DNA of 64,000 nt from Oscillospiraceae bacterium (GCA_009777725.1 WRLG01000006.1:1-64000); one strand, 5' to 3'. Positions 18,055 to 26,339 are shown, counted from the stretch's first letter. Numbers and translations: made by a program. The notes: generated by a model not told the origin, from the sequence alone.

Positions 18055-18083
18055 ATTATAACCTATGTTGACACGCTTGTCAA
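18055..18083 (-). promoter_or_regulatory. Consensus promoter of the DUF1492-like gene
   Basis: Minus strand: TTGACA (18078-18083), 17-base spacer, TATAAT (18055-18060). The -35 box is one arm of the palindrome at 18068-18083, so a repressor bound there would block this promoter. Confidence 0.78.
18068..18083. promoter_or_regulatory. Candidate operator TTGACA-CGCT-TGTCAA
   Basis: A perfect 6+4+6 palindrome in the divergent region between the DUF1492-like and S24 repressor genes. A TTGTCAA half-site recurs at 18175-18181 close to the repressor start, and TACGCAATTT is repeated at 18084 and 18167. I infer repressor binding; no footprint is known. Confidence 0.55.
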
Positions 18084-18205
18084 TACGCAATTTTCTACAA
18101 ATATTTTGAGAGAAAAACTCGTTTCATTGTAAATGATGACGAAAATGCTTGTTTCTGCTGTGCGTTTACGCAATTTGTCAATTGATTTTAAGGAGCTGTT
18201 TGATA

Positions 18206-18850
18206 ATGACCGTTGGCGAAATGATAAAAAACAGGCGAACCGCACTTGGTATGACACTTGAAGAGGTCGGGCATAATGTCGGCGTAACGAAGAATACTGT
18301 AAGAAAATGGGAAACTGGTTTGATTTCAAATATGAAACGGGATAAAATAGCCAAGCTCGCGGCAATACTGGAGCTTGACCCGACTGACTTTATATCCGAT
18401 AAAGTGAGCGAGAGCTTGAATTTTCCGCGAAACATGATTCCGGCGGATATTATTTCCGACAGTGTCCCCGTCCCCGTAATAGGTGCTGCCGCCGCGGGGC
18501 TTGCCTGTCATGCCGAAGAAAATATTGAATATTACGAATATGCGCCGCGCAGCATTATTTCAAGCAATGAAACCTATGCCTACCTGCGCGTCCAAGGTGA
18601 CAGTATGTCCCCAACGATTATGGAGGGTGATTTAGCTCTCATCCGCTGCCAGACGAGCATTGATAACGGAGAGGTCGCCGTTGTAATTATTGATGATGAG
18701 GACGGGGTTGTAAAGAGGGTCAAATATGACGAGGGGTGGATTGAGCTTGTCAGTGAAAACCCCTCTTACCCGCCCCGCCGCTTTGAGGGTAAGGAGGTTG
18801 ACAGGGTTCGTATTTTCGGCAGGGTGATGGAGTGTAAGCGGAGGTTTTAG
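18206..18850 (+). CDS. HTH-XRE / S24 peptidase repressor (LexA- or CI-like)
   Basis: A 214-residue repressor with an N-terminal XRE helix-turn-helix (MIKNRRTALGMTLEEVGHNV, residues about 5-60) and a C-terminal S24 self-cleavage domain. The catalytic Ser lies in GDSMSPTIMEGD (near residue 133) and the Lys in VVKRVKY (near 170); an Ala-Gly cleavage site is plausible in GAAAAGLA. Such repressors autocleave on RecA filaments during DNA damage. ATG at 18206 has AAGGAG 10 bases upstream. radA starts 25 bases after its stop, so both are likely one transcript. Confidence 0.85.
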   Translation: MTVGEMIKNRRTALGMTLEEVGHNVGVTKNTVRKWETGLISNMKRDKIAKLAAILELDPTDFISDKVSESLNFPRNMIPADIISDSVPVPVIGAAAAGLACHAEENIEYYEYAPRSIISSNETYAYLRVQGDSMSPTIMEGDLALIRCQTSIDNGEVAVVIIDDEDGVVKRVKYDEGWIELVSENPSYPPRRFEGKEVDRVRIFGRVMECKRRF

Positions 18851-18875
18851 CAGGGTTTGAAGGAGGTTTTTGGTT

Positions 18876-20261
18876 GTGTCAAAATCCAAAATGGCATATA
18901 TCTGCGCGGATTGCGGGTATGAGAGTGCGAAATGGAACGGCAGATGCCCCTCCTGTAAGGAGTGGAATACAATGGAGGAGTACAGTGCCCCGCCTGTAGC
19001 CGCTAAGGGGGCGAAAGCGAAAGCCTCGGCGGAGTTCAGCAGTGTGAGCCTCGAAAATCAAATAACCGTCCTTTCCGAAATAGAGGCGGACGGCGAAGCG
19101 CGTTATTCCACGGGAATCGGCGAGCTTGACAGGGTGCTGGGCGGCGGTCTTGTAAAAGGCTCTCTCGTGCTCTTGGGCGGTGAGCCCGGAATCGGAAAAT
19201 CCACGATTTTACTGCAAATATGCGGGTTTCTCGGTGAAAATCAAACAATTCTCTACATATCGGGCGAGGAAAGTATTCGGCAGATTAAGCTCCGTGCAGA
19301 TAGGCTGGGAGTATTTACCAACCGGTTGAGTTTACTGCATTGCAGTGATGCGGCTTCCATAGCAGGCGCAATATCAGCCGCCAAGCCCGATATAGCTATA
19401 ATTGATTCGATTCAAACTATGGCAATAGCGGAGATTAATTCAAGCGCGGGGAGCGTAACGCAGGTTCGCGAGTGCACAAACCTTTTTATGCGAACCGCAA
19501 AAGCGGAGGAAATTCCAATTTTCATAGTCGGTCATGTCAATAAGGACGGAGCAATCGCAGGACCTAAGGTAATGGAACATATCGTGGATGCGGTGCTTTA
19601 TTTTGAGGGCGAGAGGCATTTAAGCTATCGGATTTTGCGAGCCGTGAAAAACCGATACGGCTCTACAAATGAAATCGGCGTGTTTGAGATGAGCGGCGCG
19701 GGTTTGCTGGAGGTAAAGAATCCGTCTGCTATGATGCTGTCGGGGCGGGCGGAGAATGTGTCCGGCAGTTGTATTGCCTGCATCATGGAGGGCAGCCGCC
19801 CTATTCTGGCGGAGGTGCAGGCGTTGGCGGCGAAAAGCGGCTTTTCCGCCCCGAGGCGAACGGCGACAGGCTTTGATTACAACCGCCTCTCGATGCTTTT
19901 AGCGGTGCTTGAAAAGCGGGCGAGTATGTTTTTCGGAACGCTTGATGTTTACTTAAATGTCGTCGGCGGCTTTAAGCTTCTTGAACCTGCGGGGGATTTG
20001 GCGGTCGCCTTGTCAATATTCAGCGCGTTTTACGATGTGCCGCTCGATGGCAGTCTTACCGCGTTCGGAGAAATCGGCTTAGGCGGCGAGGTGCGGAGTG
20101 TTACCAATATCGCCCAAAGATTAGCGGAAGCCGAACGCCTGGGCTTCAAACGCTGTATAATCCCGGAACGCTCCTTGCGAGGGCTTGATGTTAGCGGGTT
20201 TACTATGGAAATTGCGGGGGTTTCTTCGATTAGGCAGGCGTTTGGGTTAGTTAAGAGTTGA
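18876..20261 (+). CDS. radA: DNA repair ATPase RadA
   Basis: RadA is a RecA-like helicase that drives branch migration during recombination. The 461-residue protein has the N-terminal C4 zinc finger (CADCGY, then CPSC), Walker A GGEPGIGKST near residue 93, the RadA-specific KNRYGS motif near 253 and the Lon-like C-terminal domain. GTG at 18876 is preferred to a TTG at 18870 because AAGGAGG ends 9 bases before it. Following an S24 repressor gene, it may be part of a damage-inducible unit. Confidence 0.94.
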   Translation: MSKSKMAYICADCGYESAKWNGRCPSCKEWNTMEEYSAPPVAAKGAKAKASAEFSSVSLENQITVLSEIEADGEARYSTGIGELDRVLGGGLVKGSLVLLGGEPGIGKSTILLQICGFLGENQTILYISGEESIRQIKLRADRLGVFTNRLSLLHCSDAASIAGAISAAKPDIAIIDSIQTMAIAEINSSAGSVTQVRECTNLFMRTAKAEEIPIFIVGHVNKDGAIAGPKVMEHIVDAVLYFEGERHLSYRILRAVKNRYGSTNEIGVFEMSGAGLLEVKNPSAMMLSGRAENVSGSCIACIMEGSRPILAEVQALAAKSGFSAPRRTATGFDYNRLSMLLAVLEKRASMFFGTLDVYLNVVGGFKLLEPAGDLAVALSIFSAFYDVPLDGSLTAFGEIGLGGEVRSVTNIAQRLAEAERLGFKRCIIPERSLRGLDVSGFTMEIAGVSSIRQAFGLVKS

Positions 20262-20340
20262 TGATTTTAGGGCGTGCTGTTTTTTCTTTGTGATTTACAG
20301 CGTGCCTAAAATTATAATCAAGCAAAATTTGCCAACTGCA

Positions 20341-20382
20341 ACAAGTCTATCAATTCTGAAAATTAGGAATTGATAGACTTGT
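20341..20382. terminator. Perfect 16-bp hairpin between radA and gpsA
   Basis: ACAAGTCTATCAATTC (20341-20356) pairs with its exact inverse at 20367-20382 around a 10-base loop. On the plus strand it is followed by a short T-run (GTTTTTGC), consistent with a terminator for radA; it begins 6 bases beyond the gpsA stop on the opposite strand, so it can serve both convergent genes. Confidence 0.65.
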
Positions 20383-20387
20383 TTTTG

Positions 20388-21434
20388 CTATGAATATATT
20401 AAATTATTAGATGGTTCTGGATATTCTAATTCTTCTTCTTGATGTGCCAATAATGTAGTTTTCGCAGATTCCACGGAAACATTATTAAAAAGAACTTCAT
20501 AAACAATACTGCATATTGGTGTATAAATATTATGTTTTTCCGCCAATTGATGAATAGCGTTCACAGTATGAGCACCCTCTAACGTGTTATTGTTAATAGC
20601 ATCTAAGACTGATTTACCTTTAGCAATATCTTCACCAGCTCGACGATTTCGTCCACCTGGGCTTACACAAGTAGTTATCAAATCTCCAGTAAGAGATATA
20701 CTTTTGATAATATCTCTCTTTGCTCCTAATTCAAGTGCGAATCTTTCTATTTCTATTGCACCACGAGTAATTAATCCGCCCATTGTATTGTCCCCTAATT
20801 CTAATCCAGCACAAAATCCAGCTGCAATGGCTATGATATTTTTCATAGCTCCTGCGTACTCCACTCCTATGATGTCTTGATTGAGGTAAACTCTAAAATT
20901 ATTAGTTTGAAAAGTATCTCTTATTTGACTAGCAAAATCTAAATTCTCATAAGATGATACAATAGTTTGACAAGGTAATCCTTTTGCAATTTCTACAGCT
21001 AAGTTAGGACCCGATAAAACACCTACTTGATTTTTGGGTATTCCCAATACATCAATTATAACCTCTGTCATTCTTAGACAAGTGTTTTCTTCTATTCCTT
21101 TAGAAACTGAAATGATTTTTGAATGGGATAAAGAGTCTTTAAACGATTTAATGTTTTTAATGCTTTCAGATAGGAAATTTCTCAACTCATTCGAAGGTAT
21201 TGCAATAATCACCATTTCAGCATTGGAAATGGCTTTTTTAAGGTCTTGGATTACTTCTAATTTTTTGTTTAATTTGATGCCTTGAAATGAAATCCAAGGT
21301 ACTGCATGATGATTGTTTATCGCTGTTGCTATATGGTTATTTCGCCCCCATAATGCCACATCTGCTCCTTTTGTTACTAATGTGTTCGCCAAAGCTACGC
21401 CGAAAGCTCCTGCGCCTAATACAGTTATTTTCAT
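20388..21434 (-). CDS. gpsA: NAD(P)-dependent glycerol-3-phosphate dehydrogenase (GpsA family)
   Basis: GpsA reduces dihydroxyacetone phosphate to glycerol-3-phosphate for phospholipid synthesis. The 348-residue protein has the Rossmann GAGAFG at residues 7-12, SGPNLAVEIAKG near 140, the catalytic lysine in YAGAMKNIIAIAAG near 196 and GDLITTCVSPGGRNRRAGE near 250. All core residues appear intact. It lies 15 bases after the SIR2-TPR gene with AAAGGAG in the gap, hence one operon. The sequence is visibly AT-richer than the flanking radA and transglutaminase genes. It may be the housekeeping enzyme or a horizontally acquired accessory copy. Confidence 0.88.
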   Translation of the reverse strand: MKITVLGAGAFGVALANTLVTKGADVALWGRNNHIATAINNHHAVPWISFQGIKLNKKLEVIQDLKKAISNAEMVIIAIPSNELRNFLSESIKNIKSFKDSLSHSKIISVSKGIEENTCLRMTEVIIDVLGIPKNQVGVLSGPNLAVEIAKGLPCQTIVSSYENLDFASQIRDTFQTNNFRVYLNQDIIGVEYAGAMKNIIAIAAGFCAGLELGDNTMGGLITRGAIEIERFALELGAKRDIIKSISLTGDLITTCVSPGGRNRRAGEDIAKGKSVLDAINNNTLEGAHTVNAIHQLAEKHNIYTPICSIVYEVLFNNVSVESAKTTLLAHQEEELEYPEPSNNLIYS

Positions 21435-21449
21435 TGTGAAAATCTCCTT

Positions 21450-22835
21450 TTACGTTTCTTTTGATACTATTTTAGCACCTAATTCATCCGCTTTTTTTAA
21501 GTCCTGTTGCGATTCTTCTTCTTTCCCGGCAATGAGGTAAAGCCTACCCCGTTGTGAAAAATATTCTGCTTTTTCCCCATTGTTTAAATTAATCGCATTT
21601 GTTAAGCACGTGATAGCCTCATCATATCTGTGTAATGCTTCATAAGTAGTGGCAAGGCTTGAAAGATATTCATGTTTTTTGCTATCAAGCTCAATTGCTT
21701 TCTCTTTGGCTTTTGCCGCTTCTTCAAATTGTGAAAAATAATGCAATAATCCGCCTTTTTTAGAAAAATCTTCAGCATCGCCATCTCCTTTTTCCGTCTT
21801 TTTTTCAAGTTCAATCAACCATTGTTTATTTGGTGCATTTTTTTGTATGGATTGAATAGCTTCTTTAACGGATGCAACTTCAGACAAACTAGTTGATGAA
21901 GAGTATTTTGCGCTTATCTTATCAAATTGCTCTTTATAACTTTTTATGCGAAAATCTGCTATGTCTTTTATAGGTTCATCACCTCTCCCATGACCAAACT
22001 CATCACCAAATAAAAACATTAATTCATCAAAGCCGTCAATTTTTACGAAATACCCATTAAATCTATTAACGGTTTCCACTATTCTTTTTGTAAGTTCAAT
22101 GTCCCGATGACACCAATATAATGTTTTATCCTTAGATGAGGCGTAATCATTTAGGAAATTCATTAAACTGCCATCGTTGCCTCCGTATCCTATAAAAATC
22201 GGGATATATTTTTCAAAAATTGTCTTTAATATATTAGTCCATTCCAAATCTAAAGCTCTACATTCTGCGGAAGTGTTTTTAGGGAAAAACATCAAATCCC
22301 GATGTATTTTTGCTATTATAGGTTTATTACGAAACATGTTGGTGTATTTTGCCAATAGTTCGTGCGTAATAATAACGGGTCTTTTATCCGTAAAAATAAA
22401 AATAGAATCCTCAACTAAATTATCGAAATTTGTCGTTATCACTAAGTTGCTTGTGGTCTCGGTTAGTATTTTAGCTAAATGATAATAACCACAACTTGGA
22501 TTTCTTTTTGCCATTATTTTTTGCAAAGTGATATACCCTTGTGAAAGGTCGGTGCGAAATCTTTGCTCGTATATTTGCGAATAAAACTCTCCTGAATTAT
22601 TCGTATCGATGCCCTTGTCTTCAATAAATTTTGTCGTCATTTCCGGCTCAAATGCTTTTAATTCCTCAAGCCATTGCTGGGCAAGTTGAACCCCAGTCGG
22701 GATACCCGATTCAACGGAGGCACCTGCGCCAAGCACAAAACAATATTGCTTATCTTCTTTACAGTCTTTTACAGTATCAATTAACCTTTTTGCGGAGCAT
22801 ACTCTATTTGGATATTCGTTACTTATATTGACCAC
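21450..22835 (-). CDS. SIR2-domain protein with C-terminal TPR repeats
   Basis: A 461-residue protein. The N-terminal SIR2 fold is marked by FVLGAGASVESGIP (residues 33-46), TTNFDNL (134-140), the catalytic-type histidine in KIHRD (176-180) and GYGGNDGS (216-223). A linker leads to three tetratricopeptide-like repeats (about 350-455, e.g. ALHRYDEAITCLTNAI). SIR2 domains in prokaryotic immunity (ThsA, DSR1/2, SIR2-pAgo) destroy NAD+; the SIR2-TPR architecture here suggests a sensor-effector, but activity is inferred. GTG start with GGAAAGG upstream. AT-rich, like gpsA. Confidence 0.82.
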   Translation of the reverse strand: MVNISNEYPNRVCSAKRLIDTVKDCKEDKQYCFVLGAGASVESGIPTGVQLAQQWLEELKAFEPEMTTKFIEDKGIDTNNSGEFYSQIYEQRFRTDLSQGYITLQKIMAKRNPSCGYYHLAKILTETTSNLVITTNFDNLVEDSIFIFTDKRPVIITHELLAKYTNMFRNKPIIAKIHRDLMFFPKNTSAECRALDLEWTNILKTIFEKYIPIFIGYGGNDGSLMNFLNDYASSKDKTLYWCHRDIELTKRIVETVNRFNGYFVKIDGFDELMFLFGDEFGHGRGDEPIKDIADFRIKSYKEQFDKISAKYSSSTSLSEVASVKEAIQSIQKNAPNKQWLIELEKKTEKGDGDAEDFSKKGGLLHYFSQFEEAAKAKEKAIELDSKKHEYLSSLATTYEALHRYDEAITCLTNAINLNNGEKAEYFSQRGRLYLIAGKEEESQQDLKKADELGAKIVSKET

Positions 22836-22982
22836 AATCTTCTTACCTTTCCATTACATTCATTTTATAAAATTCGACCAGATATTTGAACTTTATTTAA
22901 TTCATAATCCCACAACCCAAAAACAATCCCCAAAGTCCGTCTATCAAAACCAACTATGACATTATTTCCCATTTAGTCTCAC

Positions 22983-23016
22983 GCAACTATCAAAAAGTAG
23001 ACTTTTTGATAGTTGC
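22983..23016 (-). promoter_or_regulatory. Perfect 16-bp hairpin in the SIR2 leader
   Basis: GCAACTATCAAAAAGT and its exact inverse flank a 2-base loop. It lies inside the predicted leader of the SIR2-gpsA transcript and has no T-run on the minus strand, so it looks like a regulatory structure, an operator palindrome or an element scar rather than a terminator. Confidence 0.55.
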
Positions 23017-23079
23017 TCCCTCCGCCCCTTAGATAAGTCATTTTAGCCAAAATTCACCCTATACTTACTCTATAAATAA

Positions 23080-23108
23080 ATTATGGCATAGAATAATTTG
23101 TTTGTCAA
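23080..23108 (-). promoter_or_regulatory. Sigma-A promoter of the SIR2-gpsA operon
   Basis: Minus strand: TTGACA (23103-23108), 17-base spacer, CATAAT (23080-23085). It is the best promoter upstream of the SIR2 gene and implies a long leader. Confidence 0.7.
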
Positions 23109-23112
23109 GTAC

Positions 23113-23147
23113 TTTGTTGAATTCGGTCGAATTTTGTTGAATTCGGT
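23113..23147. repeat. Two 15-bp direct repeats beside the SIR2 promoter
   Basis: TTTGTTGAATTCGGT occurs at 23113-23127 and again at 23133-23147, a 20-base period, i.e. about two helical turns. The first copy ends 5 bases upstream of the -35 box, the usual place for an activator or repressor site. Confidence 0.6.
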
Positions 23148-23172
23148 TGTCTTGTTCATAAAATGATAATAA

Positions 23173-23194
23173 AAAGCCGCTAAAAAGCGGCTTT
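23173..23194 (-). terminator. Rho-independent terminator of the yqeG-aroQ-transglutaminase operon
   Basis: AAAGCCGC / GCGGCTTT stem with a 6-base loop, followed on the minus strand by TTTTTATTA. It lies 40 bases after the transglutaminase-like stop codon. Confidence 0.8.
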
Positions 23195-23233
23195 GAAGGA
23201 GTTTGATATTTTCTTAATACATTTGATTTTTAA

Positions 23234-24511
23234 TCACGTAATCCCATGCCTCGCAAGCGTCCTCTTCGTAACCTCGTTTACCTTTTCCGGGTCTTTATAG
23301 TAGTCGGAAAGGGGGGTGTCGGGGTAGAAGACGAATATTTTAATTACGTTTCTGCTTTCGCTTACGCTTTTTAATGAAATATTCGGTACAAATTTATTGG
23401 GGGCTTTTTGGTTGACCTCGGCTAAAATTCCGTTGATTTCCTTGTCGTCAAACAGGCGGGTCAGCGCGTTGTTATACTCCTTTTTGGAAGTAAACTGCAC
23501 CGCGACAGAGTGGGATTTTTCCTTAGAGGCGTTCAGAAGCGCGCTTTGCAAAACCTTTTTTGTCTGCTCATAGCTTTCGGAATACGCTCCCGACAGCTTG
23601 TAATATGACATGGAAGCATCGTTAGCGGCGGGCGCGGGCAGGGTGAGCTTTAGCTCTGTGTGCGTGTCCTTTATACATTCATCGCTTACCATGAAATAAG
23701 AATGTCTTAAATTATTTTTCATAATTGATATGGGCGCATTGTAGGTAACGTCAACATTATACCACTTGCCTTGATACTCAACCTTGCTCCAAACATGAGC
23801 GGTTTGGTCCGGGAGATAATCGCCCACGACAATCGCGGTTTTGATGCCCAGCCTTCCCAGCACCAAGGAGAATGCTTTCGTATAGCCATCGCACTTCGCT
23901 TTGCCAAGCACCAGCGCGCCGTAGGGGTTGGCGGAATCGGGCGCGTCAAAATCGTAAACGCAGTTGTTGATGATTTCATCGTGCACAAAGCGTATTTTAT
24001 CATATTCGGACGAGCCGGCGGGGATTTTAGCGATTATATCTTGAACCGCCTTTTCAACGGCATCGCGCCTGCGCCGATATTCCTCCGCGGTATAGGTATA
24101 ATCAAAGTAGATTGCCGTAGCCCCGGGCTGTATGCTTGCGCCTATATCTTTGAAATTGTATACGGCGGGGTCGTAATAAAATAAAAGGGTTGAGAATAAT
24201 TGTAAATCCTGCCCGGTGATGGACATGTCTACCGTGGTGTAGGGTTCATAATTCAAGACCGCCCGCCGCATCCTGCGGTAGATTTGCCGCTGATATTCGT
24301 TTAACGCGTTAAAATAGTATATGGTATCCTCCTCCGCGCCGAAGCCCTGGAACATAGCGGCGGGGTTTTCTTTTAACGGCGAGTTGCCGCTTATTTGATA
24401 TAACGAATCCGCCGCCTTTGCTTCGCTCAGGAGCGGGGGGAAGCGGAGGGAATCGTAGGACGCGCCGAATATAAGCATCAAGCATAAAGCTAAGGAAAAT
24501 ATTTTTTTCAC
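23234..24511 (-). CDS. Secreted transglutaminase-like protein
   Basis: A 425-residue exported protein. The GTG at 24511 (AGAGGAGA upstream) gives a clear signal peptide (KKIFSLALCLMLIFG, cleavage near SEAKA). The transglutaminase core follows: Cys in KAKCDGYTKAF (about residue 215), His in QTAHVWSKV (about 252) and Asp in YNVDVTYN (about 268), the usual C-H-D triad. Such proteins cross-link or cleave peptides at the cell surface, or lack activity; substrate unknown. It overlaps aroQ by 4 bases (GTGA), so it is translated in the same operon. Confidence 0.82.
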   Translation of the reverse strand: MKKIFSLALCLMLIFGASYDSLRFPPLLSEAKAADSLYQISGNSPLKENPAAMFQGFGAEEDTIYYFNALNEYQRQIYRRMRRAVLNYEPYTTVDMSITGQDLQLFSTLLFYYDPAVYNFKDIGASIQPGATAIYFDYTYTAEEYRRRRDAVEKAVQDIIAKIPAGSSEYDKIRFVHDEIINNCVYDFDAPDSANPYGALVLGKAKCDGYTKAFSLVLGRLGIKTAIVVGDYLPDQTAHVWSKVEYQGKWYNVDVTYNAPISIMKNNLRHSYFMVSDECIKDTHTELKLTLPAPAANDASMSYYKLSGAYSESYEQTKKVLQSALLNASKEKSHSVAVQFTSKKEYNNALTRLFDDKEINGILAEVNQKAPNKFVPNISLKSVSESRNVIKIFVFYPDTPLSDYYKDPEKVNEVTKRTLARHGIT

Positions 24512-24966
24512 AATAAATCTCCTCTCATACGAGCTAATATGTCTAAAAGGGCTTGCAAAGCAAGAACGTAGCCAATTTTCCCAAGTCCGCAAATCTGCCC
24601 CGCGCAAACAGGGGCAATGACCGATTTGTGCCGAAAATCCTCCCTTGCATGGATATTGGAAAGGTGCACCTCAATCACGGGGATGTTTACGGCGGCGACC
24701 GCGTCCCGAATCGCATAGCTGTAATGAGTATACGCGCCCGGGTTGATAACAATTCCGCATTTATCAAGTCTTGCCGCGTGAATATAGTCTATGATTTCGC
24801 CCTCGTGACTGGTCTGGACCGTTTCACAACTGTCAAAGCCCATACTTTCGGCACTTTCGGCGATTTCCGCGCACATATCCGCATACGTTACCGTGCCGTA
24901 AACCCCTGTTTCGCGCTCGCCCAACAGGTTAAGATTAGGACCGTTAATGATAATTACATTCTTCAA
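24508..24966 (-). CDS. aroQ: Type II 3-dehydroquinate dehydratase
   Basis: AroQ dehydrates 3-dehydroquinate to 3-dehydroshikimate in the shikimate pathway. The 152-residue length is typical. Motifs: INGPNLNLLGER at the N-terminus, the catalytic Tyr in YGTVTYAD, INPGAYTHYSYAIRDA and EVHLSNIHAREDFRHKS. The TTG at 24966 is chosen because GGGAGG lies 9 bases upstream; a TTG at 24975 abuts that site. It sits between an Nfo-like gene and a transglutaminase-like gene rather than with other aro genes. Confidence 0.94.
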   Translation of the reverse strand: MKNVIIINGPNLNLLGERETGVYGTVTYADMCAEIAESAESMGFDSCETVQTSHEGEIIDYIHAARLDKCGIVINPGAYTHYSYAIRDAVAAVNIPVIEVHLSNIHAREDFRHKSVIAPVCAGQICGLGKIGYVLALQALLDILARMRGDLL

Positions 24967-24995
24967 ATTTTGCAACCTCCCGATTTATAAATCTT

Positions 24996-25862
24996 TTATG
25001 AATCCTTTGTCAATAATTCTTGATAATATTTTCTCATCGCGGCGGCATCCTCTGTTTGTGAACCATCGCTTTCGCAGATGATTACGGGGGAGAGATTTTT
25101 TTGGGCTATAAGCTCCAGAAGAGGCTCAAAATCAGGTCCGAAAAGCTTATCATGAAATGTCAAATGCTTTTTTTCGCCGCCGTTTTTGGTATATTCGACC
25201 TTTGAAAAATGAGAATGAAAGCTTTGCAGTCTTTCCGCTCCCAGCTTATTGCCGATGAATTCAAGTATTTCCTCATAATCGGATTTGGTCTTGATTCCTC
25301 CTGCGGTGCGCGCATTCAAATGCCCGAAATCAATACACGGGATAAAGCTTTCATCTGCCCTGCAGAGTTCGATTACCTCGTTTAGGTCGCCGAGTTGATT
25401 GATTTTTCCCATCGTTTCGGGGCAGCAATGTATATGCGCCAAGCCGTTTTCGACTAATGCGGCACGGGCGCGTTTGAGAGTATCCTTAGCAAGCTCTAAG
25501 GCGGCAGAGCGTGGCATTTTGGAGCAGGAGCCGCTGTGTATGACAATCCTATCTCCGCCCAAGGCGTTGACTGCTTTTGCCGACTGTAAGATATATCCAA
25601 CTGAATTTGCGCGCTTCTCTTCCTCCGCACTTGACAGGGAAATGAAGTAAGGAGCGTGGAGGGAAACGGAAATTTGCATTTCCGAAAGGGAAATCATTAT
25701 TTCCGAAGCGGTTTTTTCGCTTATTCTAACGCCGTGACCGCATTGATACTCAAAATGCTCCAGCCCGAACCCGGAGAGATATTCCCCGATTTGAGAATAT
25801 TTTTTATAACCCATTTCCGCAAAGCTATCCCCCCGCCCCGCAGGTCCAAACTTAGCACGCAT
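24996..25862 (-). CDS. AP endonuclease family 2 / endonuclease IV-like TIM barrel protein
   Basis: A 288-residue TIM-barrel protein related to endonuclease IV (Nfo), which cuts at abasic sites with a trinuclear zinc centre. Metal-ligand-type motifs are visible: SLHAPYF near 83, VIHSGS near 122, CCPETMGK near 160, DFGHLNART near 190, FHSHFSKVEY near 229 and ICESDGSQ near 274. It begins directly at the yqeG stop (TAAATG). Whether it is a true nuclease or a sugar-isomerase-like relative cannot be decided by eye. Confidence 0.8.
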   Translation of the reverse strand: MRAKFGPAGRGDSFAEMGYKKYSQIGEYLSGFGLEHFEYQCGHGVRISEKTASEIMISLSEMQISVSLHAPYFISLSSAEEEKRANSVGYILQSAKAVNALGGDRIVIHSGSCSKMPRSAALELAKDTLKRARAALVENGLAHIHCCPETMGKINQLGDLNEVIELCRADESFIPCIDFGHLNARTAGGIKTKSDYEEILEFIGNKLGAERLQSFHSHFSKVEYTKNGGEKKHLTFHDKLFGPDFEPLLELIAQKNLSPVIICESDGSQTEDAAAMRKYYQELLTKDS

Positions 25863-26339
25863 TTACTTTACACCCCTAAATGGTTTTTCCATGAATCTTT
25901 TGAATTTAAAAAATAAGGTTTTTTCTGCTTCAAACGGGTGGACCAAGATGGATTTTACTCCGGCTAGGTTCGCGCCCAGAATATCTGTAAAAATCTGGTC
26001 GCCAACGGCGCAGATTTGGCTTTTCGGAAGCTTTAGCTTGGCTATTGCCCTTTTGAATCCGCTGCTTAGCGGCTTTCTGCCCTTTGAAACAAACCTGAGC
26101 TTTAAAACTCTTGCAAAGGGGCGAACCCGCTCGGGCGTGTTATTTGACAATATAATCATCTTTATTTTATGCGAATTCATCAAAGTCAGCCACTCCGAAA
26201 CGCCCTCGGCGGCGGTTGGATTATCATGGGTGGTCATTGTATTGTCAATATCAAGAATAAGACCTTTAACCCCTATTTCGGCTAAAAATCGGGGTGTAAT
26301 GTCAAATATATGATTAAGCTCATAGGTTGGCTTGAGCAT
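25863..26339 (-). CDS. yqeG: YqeG family HAD-IIIA phosphatase
   Basis: A 158-residue HAD hydrolase of the YqeG family, widespread in Firmicutes and usually beside ribosome-assembly or shikimate genes. Motif I LDIDNTM near residue 28, motif II ILSNNTPERV near 61, Lys in RKPLSSGF near 91 and motif IV VGDQIFTDILGAN near 117. First gene of the operon, with AAGGGGG 7 bases before the ATG and a consensus promoter about 75 bases upstream. Confidence 0.9.
   Translation of the reverse strand: MLKPTYELNHIFDITPRFLAEIGVKGLILDIDNTMTTHDNPTAAEGVSEWLTLMNSHKIKMIILSNNTPERVRPFARVLKLRFVSKGRKPLSSGFKRAIAKLKLPKSQICAVGDQIFTDILGANLAGVKSILVHPFEAEKTLFFKFKRFMEKPFRGVK

Larger units (their letters stand above)
22836..23233 (-). 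other. SIR2-gpsA leader and control region
   Basis: This 398-base gap has no gene. From right to left it holds the terminator of the transglutaminase operon (23173-23194), two 15-bp direct repeats (23113-23147), the promoter (23080-23108) and a roughly 240-base untranslated leader containing a 16-bp perfect hairpin (22983-23016). Confidence 0.65.
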
